In this document: piece after piece, positions 7,359 through 15,115 of the stretch
How positions within the stretch are numbered: the first letter of the stretch is position 1
How the letters are laid out: every line of letters starts with the position of its first letter
Assembly: GCA_964408085.1 (NCBI GenBank)
Contig: CAYOYB010000007.1
Coordinates: 1 to 64,000 of the forward strand
Direction: 5' to 3'
DNA length: 64,000 nt
Source: CAJLIR01 sp964408085
GTDB lineage: Bacteria > Bacillota_I > Bacilli_A > RF39 > UBA660
Translations under genes and position numbers: made by a program
The notes under the pieces: generated by a model
Told to the model about the DNA's origin: nothing
Databases searched by the model: none
Seen by the model: only the letters and a program-made list of their open reading frames with translations

Positions 7359-9611
7359 TTAATAATTTTTTGTTTTCTTAAGCACTTTAATATTTGGATT
7401 ATCCTTTAATAAAGATAATAATTCAACTTCTCTTTTTTGCACTTCTTCAATGTCAATTTTAAAATATTCAGATAGTTCAATATCAGTATAATTTTCTTGG
7501 AATTTTAGTATTATAAATGATAAATCTTCTGGTGATAATGTTGATAATACCTCTAACATATTTGAACTAAATGAAGTATTTTCTAATCTTTCATAAGAAT
7601 TATTAGAGTCAGCAATATAATCTATAAGTGGTTTTCCTGTTTTTGAGCCATCATTAGAATACTTAGCAGCATCAAGAGATAAACAATTATTTTGTATTTT
7701 ATATTGCTTTAAATATTTTCTAAAATAGCCTTTTATAGTTAAATCCATATATTTAATTATTTGTCCATATATATTTACACTTATCTTATTAATTAATGCT
7801 ATAAAATATAGCTTTAATTCACTTTCAAAATCAAGAAAATTATTGGTATTAACATCAATTCTATAATTTTTGCATAATGAAAATATTGTATGACGAATAT
7901 ATTTTTGTTGTCTTGCTAATATTTCATTTCTTGAATCATACAATTCGCTTTTATATATACCTATAAAATCATATAATTCAAATTCTTCAATGTTTGTTCC
8001 GACTTTTTTTAATTTATCTATAAGATTAAAAACACTTTGAATTTTTTTATCAGTAATAATTTTATATTCGTCAATTGTTTCATCATAAAAATACCATATC
8101 ATATTAATTGCTTGATTATATGTAAAACCCATATTTGTTAAATCAATAACATTTCCAAAATCAATTTTTAAAAAACTACATATACCTTTTATTTCATCTA
8201 AGTTATTAGTTTTATTATTCTTTAATTTATTAAATATCTCGTTTATTTTATTTATTTGTAATCTATCTTCATATTTTTTTATTGCTTGTTCTACAATTTC
8301 ATCAGTGCTCAATAAATTTCCTTTTGTTTCAATTGTTTTAATTCTTCTCCAAATTGCTAAATATGGATAACCTTTCTCATCGCAAAATTTAGCTAAAGAC
8401 TGATTATTAAAATAGTATTTAGTTTGAACCTGACAAGGATTTTCTAAATAATAATCTACAATTTCTTTAATAGCGCAATCTATTGATATTTCCTTATTTT
8501 CTGAATATTCATCTAAATATTTATGAATGACTGTATAATAATTTAATCCAACATTATTACAGAATGTTACTAGTGGTATATCATTATAAAAATATTTTAT
8601 AGAAAATTTTTGATAAGATTCAACACATTCATTGATAATCTCTTGTAAAGGTTTATCACTTTTCAATTGTTTTCTTAAAATCGAACAACGAATAGAACTA
8701 ACATTCAAATTATGTTGTGCTACATAATCTTTTAAAGGAATTCCATTATAATAATAAATAATTCCATATCTCTTTATTGTTCTTATACCTTCATCAATTA
8801 AATCATCTATTTTTTTTGAACTATCACGCATTAGACCTCTTTTTACAAAAGATACTACACTATAATACGATAAATTATTTTGACTACAATACTTCCTTAA
8901 GGTAATTCCTTTATATACATATTTAGGCTCAAAAGGTTGATACTGATCCATAATTGCTTCAATAAAATCATCATCACTTAACCCTTTAAATTTGTCATCA
9001 TCTTTACATCTACTAATATAAGAAATTATATTTTTATAACTTAAGTTATTTTTTTCACAGTATTGTTTTAAAGGTATTCCCAAATAATAGTATTTATAAA
9101 TTCCTTTATGTTCTTTTTCCATATATTGTTCAATTATTGTATCATCAGTTAATAGAGGATTCTTTTCTTTTTCTCTATTAATATAAGTTCTAATAGTATT
9201 ATAGTTTATTTCTGGATGGATGTTACAGTATTCTTTTAAAGGCATACCATCATAAAAAAACCTAAAATTTTGATTATCAAATCCTTCCATTGCTAAAATT
9301 ACTAATTCATCATTTGATAGATTTTTATTTTTCTTCTTTAAACTATCAATTCTAGCATTTATAGTACTAACTTTTATATCATTTTTTAAACAATATTGCC
9401 TAAGAGACATACCTTCATACATATACTTAGTAGGACCAGCACCATACGTCTCAACAGCCATATTTACAATTTCTTGTTCAGTATATTTTTCATACTTTTT
9501 ACTTTTTTTTGCTTTCCATATTTTAGTCCTAATAGGGCTTATATCAATACCATTATCTTTACAATACTGAGACAATGATATACCATTATAAAAATATTTA
9601 TTCTCTTGCAT
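7359..9611 (-). CDS. Modular HTH-repeat protein with sigma-70 region-4-like C-terminus
   Basis: Residues 1-452 are eight tandem units of 53-59 residues with the consensus F/Y-x-Y-x-G-x-x-L-x-x-Y-C-x-x-N, then an x-I-x-x-x-I helix and a charged segment ending LSDDEIIEqAmexY. For example, units contain YFYNGISLSQYCKDNGI and YYYLGIPLKQYCEKNNL. The unit looks like a small HTH module of the kind found in phage and homing-endonuclease DNA-binding regions. The last ~120 residues resemble a sigma factor region 3/4: a SLD segment, IDYIADSNNSYE, then LSPEDLSFIILKFQENYTD followed by an HTH. No region 2 is seen, so it is probably not a complete sigma factor. The SD at the start is GGTGAT. Function is unknown; multi-site DNA binding is inferred. 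Confidence 0.8.
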   Translation of the reverse strand: MQENKYFYNGISLSQYCKDNGIDISPIRTKIWKAKKSKKYEKYTEQEIVNMAVETYGAGPTKYMYEGMSLRQYCLKNDIKVSTINARIDSLKKKNKNLSNDELVILAMEGFDNQNFRFFYDGMPLKEYCNIHPEINYNTIRTYINREKEKNPLLTDDTIIEQYMEKEHKGIYKYYYLGIPLKQYCEKNNLSYKNIISYISRCKDDDKFKGLSDDDFIEAIMDQYQPFEPKYVYKGITLRKYCSQNNLSYYSVVSFVKRGLMRDSSKKIDDLIDEGIRTIKRYGIIYYYNGIPLKDYVAQHNLNVSSIRCSILRKQLKSDKPLQEIINECVESYQKFSIKYFYNDIPLVTFCNNVGLNYYTVIHKYLDEYSENKEISIDCAIKEIVDYYLENPCQVQTKYYFNNQSLAKFCDEKGYPYLAIWRRIKTIETKGNLLSTDEIVEQAIKKYEDRLQINKINEIFNKLKNNKTNNLDEIKGICSFLKIDFGNVIDLTNMGFTYNQAINMIWYFYDETIDEYKIITDKKIQSVFNLIDKLKKVGTNIEEFELYDFIGIYKSELYDSRNEILARQQKYIRHTIFSLCKNYRIDVNTNNFLDFESELKLYFIALINKISVNIYGQIIKYMDLTIKGYFRKYLKQYKIQNNCLSLDAAKYSNDGSKTGKPLIDYIADSNNSYERLENTSFSSNMLEVLSTLSPEDLSFIILKFQENYTDIELSEYFKIDIEEVQKREVELLSLLKDNPNIKVLKKTKNY

Positions 9612-9675
9612 ATAATATCACCAAATCAATTACTTTATATTGTACCATAAAATTTGAAAAATGCTCATATAATAA

Positions 9676-9704
9676 TTTACAAAACTAAAACTCTATGCTA
9701 CAAT
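9676..9704 (+). promoter_or_regulatory. Promoter of the antisense RNA, toxin locus 1
   Basis: TTTACA at 9676-9681 and TACAAT at 9699-9704 are separated by exactly 17 bases. The expected start is near 9711, just ahead of the GGAAGAAATTCC hairpin, and transcription runs towards the convergent toxin gene. Confidence 0.8.
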
Positions 9705-9710
9705 GTATAC

Positions 9711-9829
9711 AGATGGAAGAAATTCCATATAATAAAAAAGAGATATGTATGACTTTGGTGTGTTAAACGTTATCTCAGTGTTTAGGAAAACGCTTAGGCA
9801 AAGTTGCTAAACATTTTTCTTTTAGTCTT
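9711..9829 (+). ncRNA. Antisense (antitoxin) RNA unit 1 of toxin locus 1, with decayed terminator
   Basis: This stretch matches the antisense RNA of locus 2 (29212-29326): a GGAA-GAAA-TTCC tetraloop hairpin, an AGAGATATGTATGACT hairpin arm closed by TATCTC, and a terminator-like hairpin. Compared with the other copies the terminator has lost two pairs: its 3' arm reads TAAACATTTTT where an intact copy has CAAGCGTTTTT. Read-through into unit 2 is therefore plausible. It faces a toxin remnant of which only the last six codons survive. Confidence 0.7.
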
Positions 9830-9842
9830 TGTTTTTTGATTT
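9822..9842 (-). pseudogene. Remnant of a toxin gene: last six codons only
   Basis: Read on the minus strand, the codons KSKNKD-stop match the last six of the 22-residue toxin (NSKNKD) with one change. An in-frame TAA stands two codons upstream, so the hydrophobic part is gone. The sequence then joins directly to the next antisense unit. This indicates a tandem duplication followed by deletion. Confidence 0.7.
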
Positions 9843-9856
9843 TTAAATCAAAAAAA

Positions 9857-9945
9857 AGAGATACGCATAACTTTCGTGTGTTAAGCGTTATCTCATTATT
9901 ATTTAAGAAAACGCTTCGACAAAGTTGCCAAGCGTTTTTCTTTTA
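9857..9945 (+). ncRNA. Antisense (antitoxin) RNA unit 2 of toxin locus 1
   Basis: This is a second antisense unit, overlapping the 3' end of the intact toxin gene. It has the hairpin AGAGATACGCATAACT ... TATCTC and a terminator with a perfect 9-bp stem, AAAACGCTT/AAGCGTTTT, followed by CTTTT. I see no promoter of its own immediately upstream, unlike unit 1. It may be transcribed by read-through from the promoter at 9676. Its 5' arm pairs with the toxin leader when read on the other strand. Confidence 0.6.
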
Positions 9946-10011
9946 GTCCTTGTTTTTGGAGTTTCGGTCTAAAAGTAAAATTAGAATAACTAAAATCACT
10001 AAATATTCCAT
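9943..10011 (-). CDS. Type I toxin peptide, 22 residues, locus 1
   Basis: A short ORF encodes a peptide starting MEYLVILVIL, continuing with four more hydrophobic residues, and ending DRNSKNKD. It has a hydrophobic core of about 11-13 residues and a charged tail, like the Ibs, Fst and TisB toxins. The SD GGAAAGGG lies a few bases before the ATG. The same peptide is encoded at 29324-29392, and the two nucleotide differences (TCA/TCC and AAA/AAG) are both synonymous, strong evidence for this frame. A longer overlapping frame (MWKGIYGIFSD...) would suffer amino acid changes at the same sites. Membrane depolarisation is the inferred action. Confidence 0.85.
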   Translation of the reverse strand: MEYLVILVILILLLDRNSKNKD

Positions 10012-10082
10012 AAATCCCTTTCCACATAGGCATCATCTCCAATCTGGAGGAACGCTTAACAGTTATACATATCTCTATCATA

Positions 10083-10111
10083 ATTATAACAAACAAATGT
10101 TCTTGTGTAAA
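10083..10111 (-). promoter_or_regulatory. Toxin promoter, locus 1
   Basis: On the minus strand, TTTACA (10111-10106) and TATAAT (10088-10083) are 17 bases apart. The transcript should start near 10076 with AGAGATATGTATAACT, giving a structured leader of about 65 bases before the toxin ATG at 10011. Confidence 0.85.
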
Positions 10112-10249
10112 TTTTTTTTAACAATCAATTAACTTCTAACGCTACTACTTTTTTAATCAATTTAAAACTAAAGATAATTATTACTTGCAAAAGCTATTAT
10201 TAAACGTTATAATAAATAATTATAAAACTTTTATAAAGGACGATGTACT

Positions 10250-11335
10250 ATGATTTATGGAGAATACGAATATACAAATATTGATATAGACAAATTGATA
10301 GCTTTACCACAAGTTAGAAAACAAAAAAATGATAAAATCGATGAATTAGTTGAATCTATCAAACAAAATGGTTTAATCAATCCTATTGATGTTGCTATTA
10401 TGGACTATGATAACTTTAAAAAACATATTGATTTTATTAATAGTCTTTGGAAAACAAATATCAATTGTGATTCATATCCTACAATAAATAATCTGTATTA
10501 TGTTATTATTGCTGGGCATACTAGATACCAAGCCATTTGCAAAATAGCTTGTGAACAAAATATTAATCCCAAAATTTGTGCTAAAGTTCATAAAGCTAAA
10601 ACAAGTGAAGAAATTCTATCAATTCAATTAGACGAAAACATTCATAAAGAACCACGAATTGAAGAAAGAGCTATTGCTATTATCGAATGTTATAATTGTG
10701 GCTTACAAAATGGTAAATGGAACAATAAAGAAGATTTTGTTAAAGAAAATAAGCATAAATTTTCTAGAAATATCTTAAATAATGCCCTAGCTTTTACTAA
10801 TCTTCCTTTTGAAGTCCAAGCCTATATATTGAATGGCAATACTTATTACCAAGCAGGTGTAGAACTTGGAAAAATTTCATCTTTAATTAGTAAATATATA
10901 AATGCAAGCTTAGGTGATAATCATACATTAGAAGAGTTTAATGAATCTTTAAGAATTGAATATGCTATTATACTTAGTAATTTGTTAAAGAAAAAAAGTG
11001 TAAAAAAAGCTATTGATTATCTTCATAATTATAAAAAAAGCCTTGAAGATTTCTTTAGAAAAAAAGAAGAAGTAACACAAGAAATGTTTGATTGGTTTAA
11101 TGCTGGAATTGATAGACAAAGTATTGAATTTATAAAATCTCAAAAACAAATGATTGCTAAATTATGCCAAGAACTTAGTCTAAATAGTATAGAAAATATG
11201 TCTAATTATTTTTTATTAACAACAGAACTAACAGGTGCTGATACTACTGAAGAACAAAAAGTATTAAAAAAAGTGTCTAATGAGTATCAAAAATATATTA
11301 TAAATAATGCAACTGAAAAAAATTTAATTTTATGA
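10250..11335 (+). CDS. Orphan ParB/Spo0J-like nuclease-domain protein
   Basis: The 361-residue protein has a ParB N-terminal domain: a DKLIALPQVRKQKNDKIDELVESIKQNGLINPI segment (about 13-45), an insertion, then YYVIIAGHTRYQAIC as the GxRRxxA motif and a LDENIHKEPRIEERA box. The rest is helical, rich in Lys and Glu, with a probable HTH (NGNTYYQAGVELGKISSLIS). No parA and no parS-like palindrome is nearby, so chromosome partitioning is unlikely. Orphan ParB-like proteins occur on mobile elements and in regulatory roles. It follows toxin locus 1, is transcribed rightward alone, and has its own terminator. Confidence 0.8.
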   Translation: MIYGEYEYTNIDIDKLIALPQVRKQKNDKIDELVESIKQNGLINPIDVAIMDYDNFKKHIDFINSLWKTNINCDSYPTINNLYYVIIAGHTRYQAICKIACEQNINPKICAKVHKAKTSEEILSIQLDENIHKEPRIEERAIAIIECYNCGLQNGKWNNKEDFVKENKHKFSRNILNNALAFTNLPFEVQAYILNGNTYYQAGVELGKISSLISKYINASLGDNHTLEEFNESLRIEYAIILSNLLKKKSVKKAIDYLHNYKKSLEDFFRKKEEVTQEMFDWFNAGIDRQSIEFIKSQKQMIAKLCQELSLNSIENMSNYFLLTTELTGADTTEEQKVLKKVSNEYQKYIINNATEKNLIL

Positions 11336-11377
11336 TACATTATAAGATGAAGTTACCTCAATAAAATAAAAAATGAT

Positions 11378-11408
11378 ACATTTGATTGATAAAATCAGAT
11401 GTTTTTTT
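11378..11408 (+). terminator. Terminator after the ParB-like gene
   Basis: ACATTTGATT and AATCAGATGT pair around a short loop, followed by seven Ts. It separates the rightward ParB-like gene from the convergent pheT. Confidence 0.85.
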
Positions 11409-11425
11409 ATTAAACAAAAAAGAGA

Positions 11426-13795
11426 CTACTTGTCTCTTAATTTTGCTCCTAATTTATTTTCAACTTCAGTAATTATTTTATTAAATATTGTCATTACCTC
11501 TTCATCACTAAGTGTTTTTGTCATATCTTCAAAAGTTAATGAATAAGCAATTGATTTTTCATCATTACCAACATTATTACCAGTATAGACATCAAATACC
11601 TCAATATTAGTTAATAATTTTCCACCAGCTTTTTTAATTATTTTCATAATTTCTTCGCTAGTTATATTTTTTTTAACAATAAAAGCTAAATCTTTAATAA
11701 TACTAGGGTATTTTGATATTTCTTTATATTTTAATTTAGATACTCTATTTTCAAATAATTTATCTAAATTTATTTCGGCTACATAAACATTCGTTGCAAT
11801 TGATGGATGGAGCGAGCCTACAATACCAATATCTTTGCCATTTAAATTAATAACTGCTGAACGACCCGGATGTAAATAGGAAGGAATATTATTTGCAACA
11901 AAACTATAACGATTGTCATATCCTAGAAAATGTAACAATTCTTCTATAATGCCCTTGATAACATAAAAATCAACTTGTTTTTTATTTCCTAATTCTAAAT
12001 AATATTCACCAGACATTAAAATACATAATTTATTAGCCTCACCAAATTTATCATCTTTTTTATAAAATCCTTTTGCCATTTCAAAAATTGTAATATCTTT
12101 TAAATTTCTATCTTTATTGTAATCATATACTTTTAATAAAGATGGTATTAACGAATACCTTAATGAATTTTTTTCAATTGACAATGGATCTAATAATTTA
12201 ACAATTTCATAATTATCTTCTATATATTTATTAGCTATTTCATCGTTTAAAAATATTTGCGTTAATACTTCATTTAATCCTAAGTCAACTAATTTATTAC
12301 GAATTTGACGAGCCCTCTTATCATAGCTACCTTGCTTTATTGTTAATTTTGGTAATTTACCTTCTATATTATTAATACCATAAATTCTTCCAACTTCTTC
12401 AATCAAATCCTCTTTAATTGAAATATCAATTCGTCTAGTTGGAACAGTAACAGTCATATTATCAGAATTATTAGTAGCACTAAAACCTAATTTTTCAAAA
12501 ACATTTATAATTGTACTAACATCAAGCTTAGTTCCTAAAACATCATTAATATTTTTAACTGTTATATTAATTACTTTATCAGTTTTATCTGTTTTATCGT
12601 AAACAAGCATTCCCTTATTTACATTTCCATTTGCATAAAGTTCTAATAAATGACAAGCTCTTTCTATTGCCATATATGTTCTTTTAGGATCAAGTCCTTT
12701 TTCAAAACGGTTGGAAGCTTCACTTCTTAATATTTTTTTACTAGTTTTACGAACTTTAACAGCATCGAAAATTGCTGATTCAATAATTATATCCTTAGTA
12801 TTATCTACAACTTCTGTATCTAACCCACCCATAACTCCAGCTAGACCAACAGCTTGATTATCATTAGCAATAACAATATCATTTTCATCTAAGTTTCTTT
12901 CAATATTATCTAAAGTTGTTAATTTCTCCCCTTTGCTAGCCATTCTAACAATTAATTTTTTACCTAACATATTAGCGTCATAAAAGTGAAGTGGTTGACC
13001 AGTTTCTAACATAACATAATTAGAAATATCAACAACATTATTGATTGGTCGAATTCCACAAGCCATTAATCGATTTTTAATAAATGTTGGGCTTTCTTTT
13101 ATAACAACACCACTTACCTTTTTAGTTAATAAAAGCTTGCAATTATCAGTTTGAACATCAATTCCAAATTCATTACTTATATCACTACCTGATTCATTGT
13201 ATGATAAATCAATGTCCTTAACTTTTTTGTCATAAATAGCTCCTAATTCATAAGCAAGACCTAAAACACTTAATAAATCTCCTCTATTAGCCGTTAATTC
13301 AAAATCGACAATTTCATCATCTAACTCAAGATATTTAATTGGGTCTTCACCAATTTTAGCGTCACTACCTAATTCAGCAATACCATTAATATCTTCAGGT
13401 CTTAAAAATTTATGTTCAAGACCAAGTTCCTTTATAGAACACATCATTCCATTTGATTCTACGCCACGAATAACACCCTTTTTAATTGTTAATTCTGGTA
13501 ATTTTGCGCCTACCAAAGCAACTATTACTTTTATGCCTACTCTAGCATTTGGAGCACCACAAACAATTTGTAAAACTTCGCTACCAATATTTACTTTACA
13601 TACATGCAAATGGTCACTATCAGGATGCTCATTACATTCAATAATTTCACCAATTACTAAATTATCAGCATCTATTAATTTCCCACATTTATCATATTCG
13701 TTACCAACGCTAGTCATATCAGAAGCAATTTTATCAATACTTAAATTTTCATCTATTTCTATATAATCACTTACAAATTTTCTAGATAGTATCAT
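11426..13795 (-). CDS. pheT: Phenylalanyl-tRNA synthetase beta subunit
   Basis: The 789 residues fit bacterial PheT (about 800). The N-terminal tRNA-binding domain (EMAP/OB fold) is at about 40-155, followed by B3/B4 editing-domain sequence (ANRGDLLSVLGLAYELGA), the B5 domain, a core synthetase-like domain and a C-terminal FDX-ACB anticodon-binding domain (KYPSIIKDLAFIV). It forms the (alpha-beta)2 enzyme with PheS and is co-transcribed: its ATG touches the pheS stop codon. Expression is controlled by the T-box ahead of pheS. Confidence 0.98.
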   Translation of the reverse strand: MILSRKFVSDYIEIDENLSIDKIASDMTSVGNEYDKCGKLIDADNLVIGEIIECNEHPDSDHLHVCKVNIGSEVLQIVCGAPNARVGIKVIVALVGAKLPELTIKKGVIRGVESNGMMCSIKELGLEHKFLRPEDINGIAELGSDAKIGEDPIKYLELDDEIVDFELTANRGDLLSVLGLAYELGAIYDKKVKDIDLSYNESGSDISNEFGIDVQTDNCKLLLTKKVSGVVIKESPTFIKNRLMACGIRPINNVVDISNYVMLETGQPLHFYDANMLGKKLIVRMASKGEKLTTLDNIERNLDENDIVIANDNQAVGLAGVMGGLDTEVVDNTKDIIIESAIFDAVKVRKTSKKILRSEASNRFEKGLDPKRTYMAIERACHLLELYANGNVNKGMLVYDKTDKTDKVINITVKNINDVLGTKLDVSTIINVFEKLGFSATNNSDNMTVTVPTRRIDISIKEDLIEEVGRIYGINNIEGKLPKLTIKQGSYDKRARQIRNKLVDLGLNEVLTQIFLNDEIANKYIEDNYEIVKLLDPLSIEKNSLRYSLIPSLLKVYDYNKDRNLKDITIFEMAKGFYKKDDKFGEANKLCILMSGEYYLELGNKKQVDFYVIKGIIEELLHFLGYDNRYSFVANNIPSYLHPGRSAVINLNGKDIGIVGSLHPSIATNVYVAEINLDKLFENRVSKLKYKEISKYPSIIKDLAFIVKKNITSEEIMKIIKKAGGKLLTNIEVFDVYTGNNVGNDEKSIAYSLTFEDMTKTLSDEEVMTIFNKIITEVENKLGAKLRDK

Positions 13796-14844
13796 TAATT
13801 CTCATCCTTTCTATCAAATTCGCTTAAAAATCTTATATCATTTTGATACATTAATCTTATATCAGGAATTTCATATCTAAACATTGTAATTCTATCCCAA
13901 CCAGGTCCAAAGGCAAAACCTCCCCAAACCTCAGGGTCATACCCATTCATTCTTAAAACATTTGGATGAACCATACCAGCTGCAAAAACCTCTATCCAAC
14001 CAGTTTGTTTACAAAGACTACAACCTTTACCTCCACATTTAAAGCAAGTAACATCTACTTCATAAGATGGTTCTGTAAATGGAAAGTAACTTGGTCTAAA
14101 TCTTAAGTCTAGATTTTCTCCTAACATTTTTCTAGCAAAAACCTCTAAAGTACCTTTTAAATCTGCTAATGAAACATTATTCTCTTTTTTATCAATAACA
14201 AGACCTTCTATTTGCGAAAATTGAGGTGCATGAGTTGCATCATCTTCTCTTCGATAAGTTTTTCCAGGTACAATAATTCTAATTGGCTTTTTTTCAACTT
14301 GACTCATCATATATCTAGCTTGAACAGATGATGTTTGTGTTCTAAGTAAATATTCATCTGTAATATAGAAACTATCTTGCATATCACGAGCAGGGTGACC
14401 TTTAGGTAAATTTAATCTTTCAAAACAGTATTCATCACTTTCTAATTCTGGTCCACTTACAACGTCATAACCCATTGATACAAATAAGTCCTCAATTGCC
14501 TCTATCGTTAAACTCATAGGATGTTTACTTCCTCTTTTTATTTTCGTAGCTGGTAAACTTATATCAATTTTTTCACTTTCTAGTTTTTGGTTTAAAGCAT
14601 CTGTTTCCAATTTTTCTTTTAAAGAATCAAATAAACTATTAGATTCAGTTCTTAAATCATTTAATAACATACCAATTTCTTTTTTTTCTAGGGCTGATAA
14701 ATCACGCATTTTACTAGAAATTTCTGTAATTGGACCTTTCTTACCAAAATACTCTACTTTTAAATCATTTAATTCTTTTAAAGAATCAATATTTTTTAAC
14801 TTTTGGACTAATTCTTCTTTCAAATTTTTAATTTCTTCTCGCAT
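13795..14844 (-). CDS. pheS: Phenylalanyl-tRNA synthetase alpha subunit
   Basis: Catalytic class II subunit charging tRNA-Phe. The N-terminal coiled-coil is at about 1-85. Motif 2 is in the FRPSYFPFTEPSYEVDV region, and motif 3 is in GGFAFGPGWDRITMFRYEI. A Cys cluster (CFKCGGKGCSLC) lies between them, as in many Firmicutes PheS. The start is placed at ATG 14844 because GGAGGA lies just before it; a longer frame to 14871 would run into the T-box terminator. Length 349 is near the usual 345. Confidence 0.98.
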   Translation of the reverse strand: MREEIKNLKEELVQKLKNIDSLKELNDLKVEYFGKKGPITEISSKMRDLSALEKKEIGMLLNDLRTESNSLFDSLKEKLETDALNQKLESEKIDISLPATKIKRGSKHPMSLTIEAIEDLFVSMGYDVVSGPELESDEYCFERLNLPKGHPARDMQDSFYITDEYLLRTQTSSVQARYMMSQVEKKPIRIIVPGKTYRREDDATHAPQFSQIEGLVIDKKENNVSLADLKGTLEVFARKMLGENLDLRFRPSYFPFTEPSYEVDVTCFKCGGKGCSLCKQTGWIEVFAAGMVHPNVLRMNGYDPEVWGGFAFGPGWDRITMFRYEIPDIRLMYQNDIRFLSEFDRKDEN

Positions 14845-14859
14845 TTTTATTCCTCCTTC

Positions 14860-15075
14860 AAAAAAAATCACATCCTATTATAAGGACGTGATTACGTGGT
14901 ACCACCTTAATTTGTAGATTATCATCTACCTTGAAACTATAACGCGTTACCGTCATAAATTTTCTTTTATAAAACTCCAAAGACGAATTCATAAAATATT
15001 ATTATTAGTTTCCACCAGCCACTAACTCTCTATCAATAAATCTTTTATTACTACTTCTTCATCACTGTTTTTAAA
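14860..15075 (-). promoter_or_regulatory. T-box riboswitch (tRNA-Phe sensing) upstream of pheST
   Basis: Read on the minus strand, the conserved T-box AAGGTGGTACCACG is at 14908-14895. An intrinsic terminator (ATCACGTCC/GGATGTGAT plus eight Ts) follows at 14893-14860. The 5' part shows the AG-bulge and stem I apical pieces (AGAGAG, GGTGGAAACTAA). A GAATTC segment is a plausible specifier holding the Phe codon TTC. Uncharged tRNA-Phe is expected to pair with the T-box and favour antitermination. Confidence 0.95.
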
Positions 15076-15087
15076 ATATCTACTAGT

Positions 15088-15115
15088 ATTATAACACATA
15101 ATTTAGTTTTTTCAA
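15088..15115 (-). promoter_or_regulatory. Promoter of the T-box-pheST operon
   Basis: On the minus strand TTGAAA (15115-15110) and TATAAT (15093-15088) are 16 bases apart, placing the start at the 5' edge of the T-box leader. Confidence 0.8.

Larger units (their letters stand above)
9857..10077. repeat. Dispersed repeat copy 1 (toxin-antitoxin module) with terminal inverted repeats
   Basis: This region is a near-identical copy of 29237-29459, including an identical stretch of about 50 bases across the toxin gene. Its ends are inverted repeats: AGAGATACGCATAACT at 9857-9872 and AGTTATACATATCTCT at 10061-10076, flanked by TTAAGCG/CGCTTAA. No transposase is linked and no target duplication was recognised. 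Confidence 0.85.

Noticed and set aside
9907..9940. CcpA cre-like sequence around GAAAACGCT
   Set aside because: The sequence is one arm of the antisense RNA terminator and covaries with the other arm.
9899..10096. 65-residue minus-strand ORF covering toxin locus 1 (MFVIIMIEICITV...)
   Set aside because: It runs through the toxin leader and terminator. Its amino acids change between the two copies, while the short toxin frame changes only synonymously. No suitable Shine-Dalgarno at its start.
9676..10111. Retron, group II intron or large structured RNA (ROOL/GOLLD-like)
   Set aside because: No reverse transcriptase is nearby, the module is only about 220 bases, and the two promoters, SD and synonymous changes fit a type I toxin-antitoxin gene pair.
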